Assembly: GCA_033961575.1 (NCBI GenBank)
Contig: CM066735.1
Location: 85,625,449-85,689,448 of the forward strand
From: Aselliscus stoliczkanus
Lineage: Eukaryota; Chordata; Mammalia; Chiroptera; Hipposideridae
Length of the DNA: 64,000 nt
Direction: 5' to 3'
Made by a program: the position numbers and the translations under genes
Shown here: piece by piece, positions 10,976 to 25,330 of the stretch
Layout: every line of letters starts with the position of its first letter
Numbering within the stretch: the first letter of the stretch is position 1
The notes under the pieces: model-generated
What the model saw: the letters and a program-made list of their open reading frames with translations, nothing else
Databases searched by the model: none
Told to the model about the DNA's origin: nothing

Positions 10976-11866
10976 GCAACCTACCTAACTTGTGCTTCTG
11001 CCCTGAACCATGTCCTCTGCCATCTTTTCCACCCATGTTTTCTCACTCATTCTGTGCAGCAGGAAACTGGGACAGGGAGAGAGAGAATTATTGAAGCTAT
11101 GAGTCACCGGCCCGGTAGGGAGTGCTGTATGCATTCTCTCACCCACAGGGTGCTCTGTTAGGGTGCTGTGCAGTTGGATGTCTGCCTGTAGCCCTCTGCT
11201 GAGTTTGCTGTCCTGTGTCTTTCTGAGGTGGTGGAAAAGAGAATTAGAGATTGCAGAGTGAAGTGAGAAAGCAGCCACAGGACTCTACTTTTGTTGTGAC
11301 AAGAAGGTATGAGTTTACCATGAGTGTGGCTGAATTGTTTTCTGCTAGTCACTGACAAGGAATATTGGCCAGGTAAGATTACGCTAGTAACCAGAAGCTA
11401 TGGGTATTGGCAGTATGAAAGGGACTTTGACAAGGCAATCAGAAGAAAATAGTGATCCAGTGGTCTCTAGCTCCTGTAACTGGCAGTGCAATGGCAGGGT
11501 GACAAAAACAAAATCAGAATGAGGGCCGCCGATCAGGAGAGTCAAGGGGTTTAGTTCCCTATCTGTCTAGGTTTCTATAAACACCCAAGTAGAGATGCTC
11601 GCCAGGCAATTAAAATCCAAATTTTGGATTTTGAGGAGGAGGATTGAGAAAGAGGAGATGGAGGAGGTCTTAACGTTTAGCACTGACCTATGACAGTCTT
11701 CAGGTAGGAATGACCCACCCTTGTCTCAGCCACACTGATCCTAACCTCCTCTCATTTCCCATTTCCTCCTCGTCCACTTGGACTGTCTTCCCAAATAAAA
11801 ACCGCTCAGATGCTGGTGAGAGGGCTGGGACACAAGCTAGTTTTGTTGCAGATGCCCTTCCCCCAC

Positions 11867-11870
<4 letters not shown>
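10976..11870. other. No recognised gene or repeat
   Basis: Non-coding sequence. Short open frames on both strands lack domains or conserved motifs. Confidence 0.4.
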
Positions 11871-11941
<71 letters not shown>

Positions 11942-11942
11942 T
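11871..11942. repeat. (CT)n microsatellite
   Basis: 72 bp of CT units with a single G interruption at 11929. Both strands show long serine/leucine or arginine/glutamate open frames across it, which are repeat artefacts. Confidence 0.97.
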
Positions 11943-13794
11943 GATAAATTGAATATATGATTCGAGTTTTAAAATTGTTGGACTTCTTAAATGACCAAAC
12001 AATTGAAAAGTGTAAAATCTAAAAGATTAGTTGCAAGGAGGGAGATTTAACAGAGAATGACCAAAGAGAATGGTTGGGGAAAAAAAATGAAGTGGTTCCA
12101 CACTTGTGCCCAGCCCAGTTCTGACTGTTCAGTAGACCTGCTTTGTACAGATAGTTTTCCAACTGCCTTTACCATATGCTAGTCATGGCAGACCAGAAGC
12201 AGCCCTCCTTTCAGTTGCTCCCTGGCTTAAAGAAAGCTTGTTCTCTAGGATTCTGTCCCAGGAGTAGGAAGTGTTTCTTGGGTCAAGAGAAATTACAGGA
12301 TTGATTCCACTCTGGGAACATTTTGAAGATGATATGTCTGGTACCTGAACCAGATTTGCCTTGACTTTTAAGATGCAAGACAGCACATTGATAATGTTAG
12401 TTGATCCAGCAAATCCCACTTTTGAAAGTGAGAATGGGAATGCATTCAGTGTCCACAGTATGCTGGGACCATGTTAGCCTTGGGTACACTCTGGCTTGTG
12501 GAATTCTCACAACCGTATAAGGAAAGGAATGTGAAAACACAGTAAAAAGGTGAAGTATCAAGTGTTATAAAGCTAGTAATATTAGCTCTGGGGCTTTTTC
12601 TTACTTTGAAAGTGATGCTTTTTCTGGTGCTCAACAGAGTAGCAAAAGTAAAGCCTCAGCTGTCCTTTGTCAGTCTGTTTGAAACAATAACATTTCCTCT
12701 CATCCACCACCGCCTCTGATCTGGTTCTCCTCTCTCTCACTAGATTCCTTGGCAGAGAGAAGCTGAAGCTGCCAAGACTTTCTTAAAATTTGGGTATGAA
12801 AGTTGGCACCAAATGGCAAGAGTTGGGACAGTTTGCTGTTTGCTCCGTTAAGCAGCAAAGTAGGTAAAGCAGATAAAATAGACAAAGTCCCTCTGATAGC
12901 TCCACTGCCCCTGTTCACTTTTATGGAAAAACAAAATGCCTACCTTAAATGCTAGAACAAGATGCAGCATGCTGCTATGCTAATATGACAAGAACCACAC
13001 AAGATGCTCAAGTGATAAGAGCCACACAAGAAGATAGACTGAGGTCAGAGTTGATTCACGTTACCCATCTCTCATTGACTTTGGGGCAGCCATGGTCTGT
13101 GTACTCAGTTCACAATTCTAGTAATTCTTGTTCACAGGATCACGTTTTCTGAAAACACCCTTGACTCCCAGCCTGAGGGCATTCTCTGATGGCATAAGCA
13201 AGCTCAGCCAGTACTGGGGAAGACTAGACAGATGGAGGATTCCATGCCCTAGGAACAGCCCTCTACCAATCATGGACCAGTATTGGAGGATACACATCCA
13301 ACTGCCTCATCCTTTGTGTGAGACACTCTGAAATGTCTCTTATCCAGTCTCCCAGGGGAGGTTGGAAGGATTGACTCCCATTTGCCCACAGAAATATCCT
13401 GCTCATTAATGCACCCCATGTTAGTTTCTTTTTCTTCCCTGTCTCACTTTCCCACTCCTCTACCAATGCTTCCAGGAATTTCTTTTACATAAACTACACG
13501 CATCCAATCTTTGTCTCAGAGTCTGTTCAGTGGAAATCCATCGTAAGACACATCCATTAAAAGATTAGTGGAATTTCCCACATGAAAATCGTTTTTTTGT
13601 CTCTCATGGTCTCTCTCTTTAAATATGTAATCATGTATTAAATATGCATCCAATGAGACACTTCTTTTTAAACAAAATCTTGTTTTATTAGTTGCAAGTT
13701 ATGCTTCCCTTCTGAATAGTCATTTCTGTTACCTCCCAGATACAGAGAGGTATCTGTGTGGCTTTTCTACTACATATATCTCACAATGTCCCGT
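11943..13794. other. No recognised gene or repeat
   Basis: Non-coding sequence. No known repeat signature or convincing exon was recognised. Confidence 0.4.
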
Positions 13795-13804
13795 CTGCTT
13801 TTTT

Positions 13805-14228
13805 TTTTTTTTAAGATTTTATTGGGGAACTGGGGGAGGAGAACAGCACTGGGGAACCGGGGAAGGGAACAGACAAGTTGCTGTCCTTTTGTTCTTCAGT
13901 CTAGTTGTGGATGACATTGCTTCACTGGCCCATGTTGGTTTTATCACTGCACTCTTCCCCAGTGAGGCAGATGGATCAGTTGCCGGCTGCTCAGGCTGGT
14001 TATTGCCCACTCACGGTAGCTTACAGTAGCCCTCTGTAGCCCCACTGTAGCCCACACTGTCGCCGGTGATTCACAGCAGCCCAGCTCCAGGTAAAGCTGT
14101 TGTTCACCATCTTAGCTGTAGAGGGTGCAGCATCACTGGCCCTCATGTCGGATCCGAACCAGCGTCGCTGCTGCTCAGAGCTCGACCTCCCAAGCCAACT
14201 CTTAACCAACTGCTCTGCTTGGCCAGCC
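13805..14228 (-). mobile_element. Composite long-form tRNA-derived SINE (second copy)
   Basis: Same architecture as 7491-7966. On the plus strand it starts with the 3' end (taagattttattggggaac), passes through 'gttcttcagtctagttg', and ends with the degenerate tRNA head complement (ttggccagcc). A short target duplication, ctgctttt, begins at 13795 and 14229. It is more diverged than the first copy, especially in the head. Confidence 0.88.
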
Positions 14229-14236
14229 CTGCTTTT

Positions 14237-14775
14237 GTTTTTTACTGCCTCTCTGTGCTAATAACCTCTTTTGGCTCACCTGGTCCCAGGGAACTATTTC
14301 ACATTGTTTGAAAAGTTTCAGATGGGACATTGTATGCTCTCTCCTTCCGTCCATGATGTTATGGCTAAATGGAGATCACGGAGTGATCGACCTGAGCTGA
14401 CTGTCCCCTGAGCCTGTAGAGTTGAAGTAAGTACACTGGATGGGCAGTGAGAAATGACGTGGCATCTCTGTAGAGAGGAAGGAAGGACGTGACGTGGTTG
14501 AGTCCTGACTTTTTATGAGGGTGGTGGGGGAGAGTGGTGCTTCCTGGAATAAAAAGCAAAGCAAAATACCTCCTTGGAAGTGTGGTGTATGTGTGTTATC
14601 CAGGTGTGTGATCATGTGCACACCTGCATTTGTCCATGTGCATACACACATGTATGACAGTGACTCCACTAGACGAAGAAGTAAACTCTGTTTGTGGTTC
14701 CTTTCAAGCAAAATATCTAAATACTAGCCACAGTGACTAATAGTTCAGGGCTGGCTGGCCAGCTGGCTTGCTTAC
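14237..14775. other. No recognised gene or repeat
   Basis: Non-coding sequence. A TG-rich patch lies around 14584-14660. Confidence 0.4.
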
Positions 14776-14829
14776 TTGCTTTATTCATTTGTTCATTTGT
14801 TCATTCATTCATTCACTCACTCACTCATT
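14776..14829. repeat. (TTCA/CTCA)n tetranucleotide repeat
   Basis: Degenerate tetranucleotide units shift from ttcatttg to ttca to ctca. Confidence 0.9.
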
Positions 14830-15006
14830 ATTTGAGGGTGTGTCATTTTCTCTCTCCCAGGTTTCCTGCTTCCTTTTTCTCCTCCCCATATAACTGAAGG
14901 AGATGTGAAACATAGTGATGCTTGGGAGTAGGAAGAGCACAGTTACTAACGATTCTCATGCTTTTAATGAGTGAGTTTATTTCTCCAGCTTTCCTGTAAA
15001 GTGAGC

Positions 15007-15334
15007 TTGTGGTAGGCATAATAATGGCCTCCTGCACTCCACCCAAAATGTCTGCATTCTAATGCCCAGAACCTGTAAATCTCACTTTATATGATAAAAG
15101 GGACTTTGTCAATATGATTAAATGAAGGATTTTGAACTGGAAGATTAGTATGGATGATCCCGGTAGACCTTAAATGTAATCACAGTGTCGGTGTTAGAGG
15201 GAGGCTGAGGGAGATTTCACCATGGAAGAGGAAAAGGCAATGTGGTATTTGAAGTCGAGGCTGGAATGATGGGACCACAAGCCAAGGAATGCCAGCCAAT
15301 AGGAAGTCTCGCGCTTATTTCCTCCCACTCCCAG
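15007..15334 (+). mobile_element. MaLR (MLT1-like) LTR relic
   Basis: MLT1-like block order: 'ggcataataatggcctcc', 'ccagaacctgtaaat', 'ataaaagggactttgtcaatatgattaaatgaagga', 'gtagaccttaaatgtaatcacagtg', 'gaccacaagccaaggaatgcc'. The 3' end is missing. Confidence 0.7.
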
Positions 15335-15632
15335 TTAACTGATGAGAATCTGGTGAGTGTCCCACAGCATCCTAGGCATCTTTGAAGCCTTGGTCACCAC
15401 TGCTTGGGTCAGACTTTAATGGTGTTAGGGATGTTTTATACACATTTAGTTGGCTACCTTTAGCGAGAAATTGTCACTTCTATAAAGTGACCATTCACTG
15501 TCACCTCTGCCTTCAGAGGAAATCAGTGTCTTTTCAAAATTCTCCCATGTGAAGAATAGAAGAGCCCCTTTGATAGCTCCACTGCCCATTTGCATTAGGG
15601 CACTGAGCTGCTTCTAATACAGGCTTCCTATT

Positions 15633-15760
15633 TTATTCATTCATTCAATAAATATTTATCAAGAATTTCCAGTATGCCAGGCATTTTCTTAGGTGATGAG
15701 AATATTAAGATGAGCAAAAGGAACACGGCACTAGCAGTTTAGTAGGAGACATAATTAAAT
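15633..15760 (-). repeat. L2 LINE 3' end
   Basis: On the plus strand, 'attcattcattcaataaatatttatcaagaa' followed by 'tatgccaggcattttcttagg' is the complement of the L2 3' terminus. Confidence 0.6.
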
Positions 15761-16039
15761 AATCGAAAGTACTTAAGTGATTGGGCTTGCTCTCTTATTG
15801 CCTAGCTGAGCATAGCTGTTTTAAAATGTACCTGGGACTTAATTTATAGGTATGACTGAGTGGCAACATGGAGAGGTCAAGGCCATTAAAAGAAAAGTTT
15901 ATTATTTATAGTTCCCCAAAGGAGCTGGTATACCATGCCACAGTAGGCCATGTGGAAAAGCACCAGGGTTAGTCAGGAGGCAGAAGAAGTGAGGGAAAAG
16001 CATGGGTGAGAAACTTCATTACTGTGGTGGTGGGAAGCT

Positions 16040-16355
16040 GTTCCTATTGGGCAGGAAGCAAAACACCGGTGTTTGTGTTTCTGATTAGAGGGTTTATAGT
16101 ATGACGTCTGTGCAATCTGCAAACACACAGGGATGCTATGGACATAAAGAAGTTTAGCTGTTAGTTTGGCCCATGACTTCAACATGCCAAATCATCAATT
16201 CCAGAATACTACGAATTAGAGTTATAGCAGCTTAGATCATCTATGTCCCTGCACCCAGCAACTGACCTAAAAAGAAACCTGAGAAATGGCTACTTATTGT
16301 TCTATGCCCCTGAGAGTTTTGATTGTTACACAGCAATAGCTGACCAATACAGCAT
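16040..16355 (+). mobile_element. MaLR-like LTR 3' end relic
   Basis: The segment ends 'gattgttacacagcaatagctgaccaatacag', a typical MaLR LTR terminus. The upstream part is heavily diverged and its left edge is approximate. Confidence 0.5.
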
Positions 16356-16359
16356 CCTT

Positions 16360-17975
16360 GACAATAGCAACGAATTGACCTTTGCAAACAGCGACCCAGG
16401 AAAATAAATGCCCTGACTCCACTCTCTTCTCTCCCTTCAATATCCTTTCAGAGACCAGAGGGCAAAAGACACCATTAATGTAGTCCATATAGATTAGTCC
16501 CTGGTGCAGATTAGTCCCTGGTGCAGAGAGTAGGGAGGTTGAGATTTGGAGGAGATCTGGAGGGGAAATAGAGACTCTCTACCTCAGAGACTAAAAGATA
16601 AATAAGAATTAACTTGTAAAGGGATTAAATTCTAGGCTAACAATATAGCATTTGCAAAGGTCCTTGGGTAGAGGCAGCATGATGCCTTGCAGAAACAGGG
16701 AGGTGGATATGGCAGGAAAATTGAGATCAAAGGAGAGGCTAGTCAACAGTGAGAGTGGAGAGGTAGGCAGGAGCCTTCCTTTGCACATCTTTATAGGATA
16801 TGTGAATTGTTTTGTCTCGTATCTAAATGGGTTTTCAGCAATGATCGTGGGTGTCTTAATGTTATTTATGTTTTTAAAAAGACGCTCTTACTGCTAGACC
16901 AATAACAGATTGGGGGGAGGGAAAGAAGTATGAGGAGGCCAGCCAGGAGGCCATTGAAGTTTACATCTTTAAATATTGAGTTGTAGCTGCTGAGTCAAGT
17001 CATTGCATCAGCTACCTGTAGCATTAAGGTATTGTGAGTGCTGGGGAGGGGAAGTTAGGCAAAAGCCAGGACACAACTAAGAAGAATTGTTGCAAATGAC
17101 TGCGAAGAAATTAGGCAAGCCCCTGTGACCTTTAGGAAGGAAACAGTCTTCTCCAGCTAGAGAGACCTGTGTCAGCACATAGTTTTACAGAAAGTCACCA
17201 AGTGCATACGGAGGCGTGCTCTGCTTCAGATGAACACGTCTGCCCACAGGGGCCTGGAAATGATGACTTAGGGCCTTTGAATTCCTGCCACTAGGCTTCC
17301 TTCCTGGGCTTGTTTCAATTGCTCTTCCTACATGGCTTCCCAGGAATAACTAGAGCAAAGGGAAGTTTCCGGGAGCCTCAGGTTAAAAACATGCAGGACT
17401 CATACCGTCACCTCACCTCCATCTCCAGCAGCTGCAGCCGCTCATTCATTTCTCCTTCATGGGACGGTCATGAGGCAAATCTGCAGTTCCCTGTGGGACC
17501 TCCATAGTGTCAGCCCAGCAGTCACTCCCTGTGCCCTCTGGTGATTGTCTGACAACAGGAGGGGAGGCAGAAACTGAGAGACCTGCGTGGACAACTCTGC
17601 AGTTCCTCATTCCCCTCTCTGCCTCCATTGCTCTTATCTCTCTCGGCCTTTCCTGTTTTTGTCTCTCTGTTCTATTTACCTCCAAAGTGATAACGCATTT
17701 CTCTTCAATTTCCTGAATGTAATAATCATTTCTGTCAGGCCCAAGAGATACTCAAATTAATGAAATTCCTGAAACAAAAAGAGGACAGTTATTAAATGGA
17801 AATTACACTTAAAAACAACAGAGAGCAGGACTCAAGGCTAAGGGTTGAGAAGAATAAAGCAATTATTTTGAGGAATGTTTGGTTTGAGGGGGATTTGTAT
17901 TTAGCATCAGTATGTTTGATATACAGAGACTCCCTGCGTCATATAGGAGATGAAAGAGGTGGTTGAATTCGAGAG
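16360..17975. other. No recognised gene or repeat
   Basis: Non-coding sequence. A 20-bp local duplication, 'gattagtccctggtgcagag'-like, occurs near 16492-16528. No exon was recognised. Confidence 0.4.
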
Positions 17976-17979
17976 TGAA

Positions 17980-18080
17980 GAGACTGGATTCAGATTGGGT
18001 TCTGCCATGCCATAGACTAAGTGTGTGACCTTGGAAAGGTTACTTAATCTCCCTGCCTCCATTTCCTCATGGGAATGGGA
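17980..18080 (+). repeat. MIR SINE fragment
   Basis: 'gtgtgaccttggaaaggttacttaatctccctgcctccatttcctcat' is the MIR core. Confidence 0.85.
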
Positions 18081-19135
18081 ATATTCAAAAAATGGGAATA
18101 TTTAAAAAAAATTCTGCTTATGTATTTGTCATTATAAATGAATACATTTATATCATATGCTAGTAAGCATGTTATAAATGTTGCAATTATTATCCTACAG
18201 CCAGGCCAGTGAAACAAATGTATGCAGAGCAGAGTTGATATCATTTTATAAAGTATAAAACTAATGAGGTTCCTTTCAGAAAAAATATGGACCTAATATA
18301 TAGAACAAAATAACTTGAGAATTCAGGTTTTTTTGTTCGTTTGTTTTAGATCATACACTCAAAAGAAAAATATACATTTGGGGGTAAAATAGAAGCCAGA
18401 AATGTGAGTGGAAATACTCTATTCATTCCACATAGTAGTGGAAAGCCTTGAAATAAAATAAAGATGATAGTGATGATAATGATAATTTAGCTGAACAGAG
18501 CACACTGCTCCCCCTAATTACTGAATATTTTATCTTTCTGGTCATTCCCGAAATGATCTATAGAATGGTCAAACGTGTCCCTTGTTGACTATTATAGTCT
18601 CAGTTGCCATCACAGGGTAGAAATACTGCCTTTCAGAAATGATTTAATTATTTGGGGAGTAGCTGAAATACAGCAAATGTGATAGGAATCTTTAAGGGCA
18701 CAGACGGGGTCTCGTTCATCTGTGTATTATATTTTCTGAGCCTATTAGGGATGCTCGTTACACACAGTACTGTTAATTAATGGAGATTCAACACTCGGTT
18801 TACACTTGGGGGCAGTGTACTTAATGAACACAGACACGCACACACAGACACACAGATAGCTAATGATTATTGAGCATATACTATGTAGTTGCTATGTTAA
18901 GAAATTTACCTCACTTTATCCTCACCACAACCAGTGAGGTAATAGCATTGATAGAGGTTAAACAAGTTCTCATACAAATAAAAAGTATTTGAGCCAAAAT
19001 ATCTATCTCCAATGTTTATGTGCATCACAACTACACTATAAAACAAAATGGATTTTACAGGAAAACACAAAAACATATGCTTTGGCAAAAGTCAGAGACA
19101 TGAAGTATCCATTTTCTGATGTAAAAGTTTTGTCA
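18081..19135. other. No recognised gene
   Basis: AT-rich non-coding sequence with a short degenerate CA patch near 18834-18857. No known repeat was confidently assigned. Confidence 0.4.
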
Positions 19136-19138
19136 GTA

Positions 19139-19525
19139 TACTGGTTCGTTATTGCTGCGTAACAAAGCACCTCACAACAAAGCACCTCACAACTCAGAGA
19201 CTGTATGTACTACAACAAGCATTTGTTATTATCCATGCCTGTGTAGGTCAGCTGGTGTTTGGCTGCTCTAGGCAGAGCTGGGATTGACAGTTTCACTGTG
19301 CACTGAGGGTGTGGGATTGTCTGGGCAGTTTTGCTTCTGGCTTCAGAGGCCGGAGTGGCTCTGCTCCAATAAAGCTCATCTTCCAACTGGGACCAGGGGC
19401 CAGCCAGAGCTCTTCTCATGGTGCTAGCAGAGCTGCAAGAGGGGAAAGCCTCACTGGGCGAAATCCCTACTCATGTCCCATCAAGACAAGTCACTTGGCT
19501 AGATCCAAAGTCAAGAGGTGAGGAA
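19139..19525 (+). mobile_element. Ancient LTR-like relic (family not assigned)
   Basis: 'ttattgctgcgtaacaaagcacctcacaa', 'aagcatttgttattatccatg' and 'gtaggtcagctgg' match a common mammalian interspersed relic of LTR style, running to 'aagtcacttggctagatccaaagtcaagaggtgagg'. A 17-bp piece (aacaaagcacctcacaa) is duplicated in tandem at its start. Confidence 0.45.
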
Positions 19526-19571
19526 ATTTACTCAGCTAATCGAGGTAGGGGTAACTGCAACATCACTGGTG

Positions 19572-19687
19572 TATCGTTTTGAGTTTGAAGAGAGAAGCAG
19601 AACTCTTGTGAGTGATATAGAATAGGGGATTTATTATAGGGATAAAGCCTTATGCAACTGTGGGAGCTGGTAAAAAAGTCAATATAA
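19572..19687 (-). mobile_element. Ancient LTR-like relic fragment
   Basis: 'gaagagagaagcagaactcttgtg', 'ggggatttattatagggataaa' and 'caactgtgggagctgg' read as the complement of the same class of element as 55149-55575. The SINE at 19702 is inserted beside it. Confidence 0.4.
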
Positions 19688-19701
19688 AGCTCTTGTCTTT
19701 T

Positions 19702-19871
19702 ATTTTTTATTGGTGAACAGTGTGTTTTTCCTGTACCCATCAGCTCCAAGTCAAATAGTTGTTTCAATCTAGTTGTGAAGGGCGCAGCTCAGTGGCTCAT
19801 GTGGGGATTGAACTGGCGACCTAGGAGTTATGAACACTGCGCTCTAACCACCTGAGCTAATCGGCCACCCC
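19702..19871 (-). mobile_element. tRNA-derived SINE, second family (VES-like)
   Basis: The minus strand reads ggggtggccgattagctcag..., a tRNA-like head with B-box 'ccagttcaatcccc'. The body has 'gctgcgcccttcacaac', 'gacttggagctgatgg' and 'caccaataaaa'. An imperfect target duplication (about aagctcttgtctttta / aaggctgttgtcttata) flanks it. The body style is one I associate with bat genomes. Confidence 0.85.
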
Positions 19872-19899
19872 AAGGCTGTTGTCTTATATCTGACGTTCA

Positions 19900-20834
19900 G
19901 CCTGAGGTTATCAGGACTAGCAGTTAGGAAAGAAAGTTAGACATAACGTGGGTGAGAGCAAGGACCAATTGGAACCATGTCAGTCTCTAACTGTCTCCAA
20001 ATATGAAGACATGGGTGACTTGCAGGAAAAGCTGGTACCTTTGCTGGTGGGTGTAGCAAGCTGTGCACACACCTGGCTCAGGAGCTGCAGAAGGTAAAGG
20101 AGGATTTCCAACAGGGGCTGGAGGAGCTGTGGACTGGCTGTGGCTCCATGTCAACCAGGGGAGACAGTTGGTCAGTGAGAATTGCAGGAGCAGCAGCAAT
20201 GCCAGGCCCCTGTACCCTCTTTAGAATGTAAAACATGGCTGCTGCTTTACTTCCCTTTTCCAAACTCGCAAATATTTTTCTTATGACAAAGTTAATCTGG
20301 GAACCAGAAAGAGAAGAACATTTTTGGGACATGTAGTTTCAGCTTAGCTAAAAGTACAAAAGCTGCCACACATGGAAAAGGGTGAGGATTCAGGAAGAGA
20401 TAAAATAAAAGGGCCAATAATGCAAATGACCACCTATAATAGCTAGAGGAACTGGTTCAACGAGAGGAGTAATTGCATGCCACTATCAATTCTTGCTTAT
20501 TGGAACTGAAGATTTCACTGCCTCTCATCAAGTTTAGAAATTGTGCTTCTTCCCTCTGTGGAGAAAGCAGTAAATGTGGGATAGAGAGGGCTGTTAGACA
20601 GAAGAGGGCAAGTTAAATGGTAAAAAATATAAGGAATAGGCCCACAGGTAGAAGATTACAGTACTGTTGACAATTCATATGATGCCTGCTGATTCTGCAC
20701 ATCCTTGCTGTGAGTTAAGAGGAAATAAGGGCCACGGTGTTTATGTTTGTCCTTGGTGAGGGTTACACAGAAGCACCTGGAGAGAGTGAGGCAGAAAAAT
20801 GTGAAATGATCAAGAAGTAATAAGACATCGAGGA
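19900..20834. other. No recognised gene
   Basis: Non-coding sequence, partly likely old LTR-derived near its left side. No domain or exon was recognised. Confidence 0.35.
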
Positions 20835-20985
20835 GAGAGCCCTGGATCAGGGGTCTGGAGGGCTGGGTCTTATTTCTGACAGACCACAACTAGTTGTGTA
20901 ACTCTGTAAGGCACAGTACCTCAGTTTCCACTTCTGTAAGCAGAAGTTGGACTAAATAAACCTCTGGCTGCCTTCTATGTCTCAT
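20835..20985 (+). repeat. MIR/MIR3-like SINE
   Basis: The blocks 'tagttgtgtaactctgtaaggcacagtacctcagtttcc' and 'agttggactaaataaacctctgg' match the MIR3 order. Confidence 0.7.
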
Positions 20986-22699
<1,714 letters not shown>

Positions 22700-22709
22700 A
22701 AGAAATTAC

Positions 22710-22824
22710 ATTTTTTTTTTTTTTTTTTTTTAGAGGGCAGTGTCACTGGCCCTCATATGTGGGTTCTGAACCAGGGCCGCTGGCATCCCAAGCCAGCTCT
22801 TAACCACCGCACCACTCGGCTGGC
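22710..22824 (-). mobile_element. tRNA-derived SINE (short form)
   Basis: The target duplication aagaaattac is at 22700-22709 and 22825-22834. The plus strand shows a poly(T) tail of about 21 T, then the gagggcagtgtcactggccctc block. The 5' head is trimmed by a few bases (cggctggc). Confidence 0.92.
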
Positions 22825-22834
22825 AAGAAATTAC

Positions 22835-24404
22835 TTTTGATCCAGCAATTTCATTCATAGGCGGGCATCCCAGGGAATCTCTCGCATATGTGTACAAGGA
22901 ACACTGTCCCCATATTCCCCATGCAGCACTGAGACAGTTTTGGCTAGCACAAAGGCTGCCCCTTGAGGGGTTCCATGCTGAGCACAAATGGCCAGGCCCT
23001 AGAATCTGTGTGATGCTCAGGCATTGGCTGAGAGCTGCCCCAGGAGAGCGTGGCCTTCCTGTAGATCCCAGAGGCCCTAGAGAAGGAGGCCGTCAGTGTC
23101 TGCACTCCTTATGGCAGATCTCTCATATGGGGAGGTCTCAGAGCTGCCCCTCAGACTGCCTCACTGGCTCTGGCCTTTCCGTGGGATAGTGAAAGCTGAG
23201 GACAGTATGAACTTCTGTATTGCTGACCTGCCCTGGTGATTTTTCCTTTTCCTGAGTCAAATCTATTTCTTAATCTTTACTATGTTATCTTGTAGAATTG
23301 GTCCTGAAATCAGGTGTACAAATGGGGTGGAGGTAGGAGACCTACCCACCTATTATGATGTGATTCAGCTAAGTAAGAAAGGCCCGTGTTCCTCATTTCC
23401 CTGCTATCCGGAGGCTACCGTGGTGATTTTGTGGTTAGGTAGGAGAAGCATTGGTAGCGTATGGCAGTGCCTACACCACCAGTCATCAGTTGCATCTCTT
23501 AGGCTTTAAAAATACTCTAATAGCTCATAAAAGGAGCGCCTCAATGCATGTTAATTGAATTGAATAGCAGGTTTGTGTTTTTCGCAGTCACACAGATGGT
23601 CATCTTCAGTGAAAGGACATCTACTGAAGTAGAGTTTGCACAGAATGTATAAGAACAATAGAGTAGGTGAGTTTCCACTGCATTTAGAATGGTGCTCATA
23701 TTCTGCAAAGACAGAGGAGAGAAGACTCAAGAGTGTTGTGATGGTTGTTGCTACAAAACAGCCTTTTCAAAGCTATTTCAGAAGGAAGACATGAGCAGAG
23801 TGCTATGAGAGCCCACTTCTATCAATTTTAAGCATGTCAGGTAATATCAAGTACACCCCTCCATCTGCACCCCAATCTGATGCTTAAACCCTGCTGTAGA
23901 TAGTAGTTCTTCTCTCTTCTGTGTTTCAGGGGCTTAAGTTTGTAAACTATATAGTTGAGCATTGAACAATGTGTTTGAACTGTGCAGATTTTTTTCAATA
24001 AATACTATAAATATATTTTCTCTTCCATCTGTTTTTCTTCATAACATTTCCTTTTCTGTAGCTTACTTTATTGTAGCAGGGAAGCTGCATGCGGAGGCCT
24101 GCTTCCTGCCTTAAACTTCTCCAGTCCTTCCAACAGTCTTGTGACCACCAAGAAACCCCATTTTCTTTGAAACACCTCAACTGGTTTCAGTTTGCCTGAA
24201 TTATAGAAATGTGTCTATGATATCTTCTCGTAGGTGTTCTCCATCTTTACATATATATTGACCATCTCCAGAAATTTCATGGAACTCTTTAAGTCATAAG
24301 CCACCATTTAATTTTAGGGCAGCCATGACTTATTAGGATTTTTCTTCCTTACATCTAGCCCAACTCTGTCTACCCCGTAATTCTCTTTTGATGGTAGTTC
24401 TGTC
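22835..24404. other. No recognised gene or repeat
   Basis: Non-coding sequence. The open frames at 22890-23189 and 23282-23509 have no recognisable motif. Confidence 0.4.
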
Positions 24405-24419
24405 ACTAGTGACCATTCA

Positions 24420-24558
24420 GGCTGGCCAAGTGGCACGGTGGTTAAGCGCTGGTTTGGGAAGCCAGCAGCCCCGGTTCGGTCCCACATATGAGGGCCAGTG
24501 ACACTGCCCTCAAAACAAAACAAAACAAAACAAAACAAAAAAAAACAACAACAAAAAA
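24420..24558 (+). mobile_element. tRNA-derived SINE (short form), plus strand
   Basis: A ggctggccaagtggcacggtgg head and intact B-box-like 'ccggttcggtccc' are followed by an (AAAAC)n tail. The perfect 15-bp target duplication actagtgaccattca is at 24405-24419 and 24559-24573. The clean duplication and tail indicate youth. Confidence 0.95.
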
Positions 24559-24879
24559 ACTAGTGACCATTCAAAATTCATGTGATTCTTCTTCCACATG
24601 ACAACCATTCAAATATTTGAAATAGCTTTTGATTTTCCTCTACCTTCTCACCACCAGCCCAATATTCTTTTCTCCAGGCAGAATGACCTTAGTTTCTCTG
24701 TGATTTCCTTCTCTATTATATTTACAGCCTTCTAAGAGGGAGTTGTCCAGTCATTCATTTGACACTGATTTTTTTTTTCGGTTTAAATATTCTCTATACA
24801 TTTTAGCCAATGCTTGATGCTTTTAGGTGGAAATCAAGTCAAGAATGAAGTGATCCATAAACAACATTAATTAAAAAGA

Positions 24880-25330
24880 TAGATCTGGAAAAAAATAACT
24901 GTAATGAGGAGAGCAATCAAAAAGTAATATCCATGATATGCAAAATCTTCTTACAGATTGATAAGAAAATATTAGAATGAAATCCTCAACATATGCATAA
25001 ATAATTAATAAAAGATATGACCCAAATGACTGACAAATAAAAAATAATATTCTCAAATTCAACAAGTAGTCATGGAAATAAATATAAAAGTAACACAGAG
25101 ATATTAATTCACATCCATCAGACTGAGAAAATGACTAAAGAGTGATAATAACAGCAACTTAATGTAAAATATGGGTAAAGTTTTTCACCCATGTTTTTAT
25201 GATGCAAAAATGGTATATTTACACATTTCATGAGTGTGTATTCTGGTAATACCTATCAAAATCAAAATTACATAACCTTCTGACCCTGAAATTTCATTCC
25301 TGGGAGTCTGCCCCTAGAAATACAAGATAT
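24880..25330 (+). mobile_element. Ancient L1M ORF2 fragment
   Basis: Sense-strand sequence resembles the ORF2 C-terminal coding region ('aacaagtagtcatggaaataaatat', 'cacatccatcagactgagaaaatga', 'tgaccctgaaatttcattcctggga'). It is frame-broken throughout and belongs to an insertion distinct from the following one. Confidence 0.55.

Noticed and set aside
11700..12002. 100-codon frame with an Arg-Glu repeat
   Set aside because: Translation of the (CT)n microsatellite complement.
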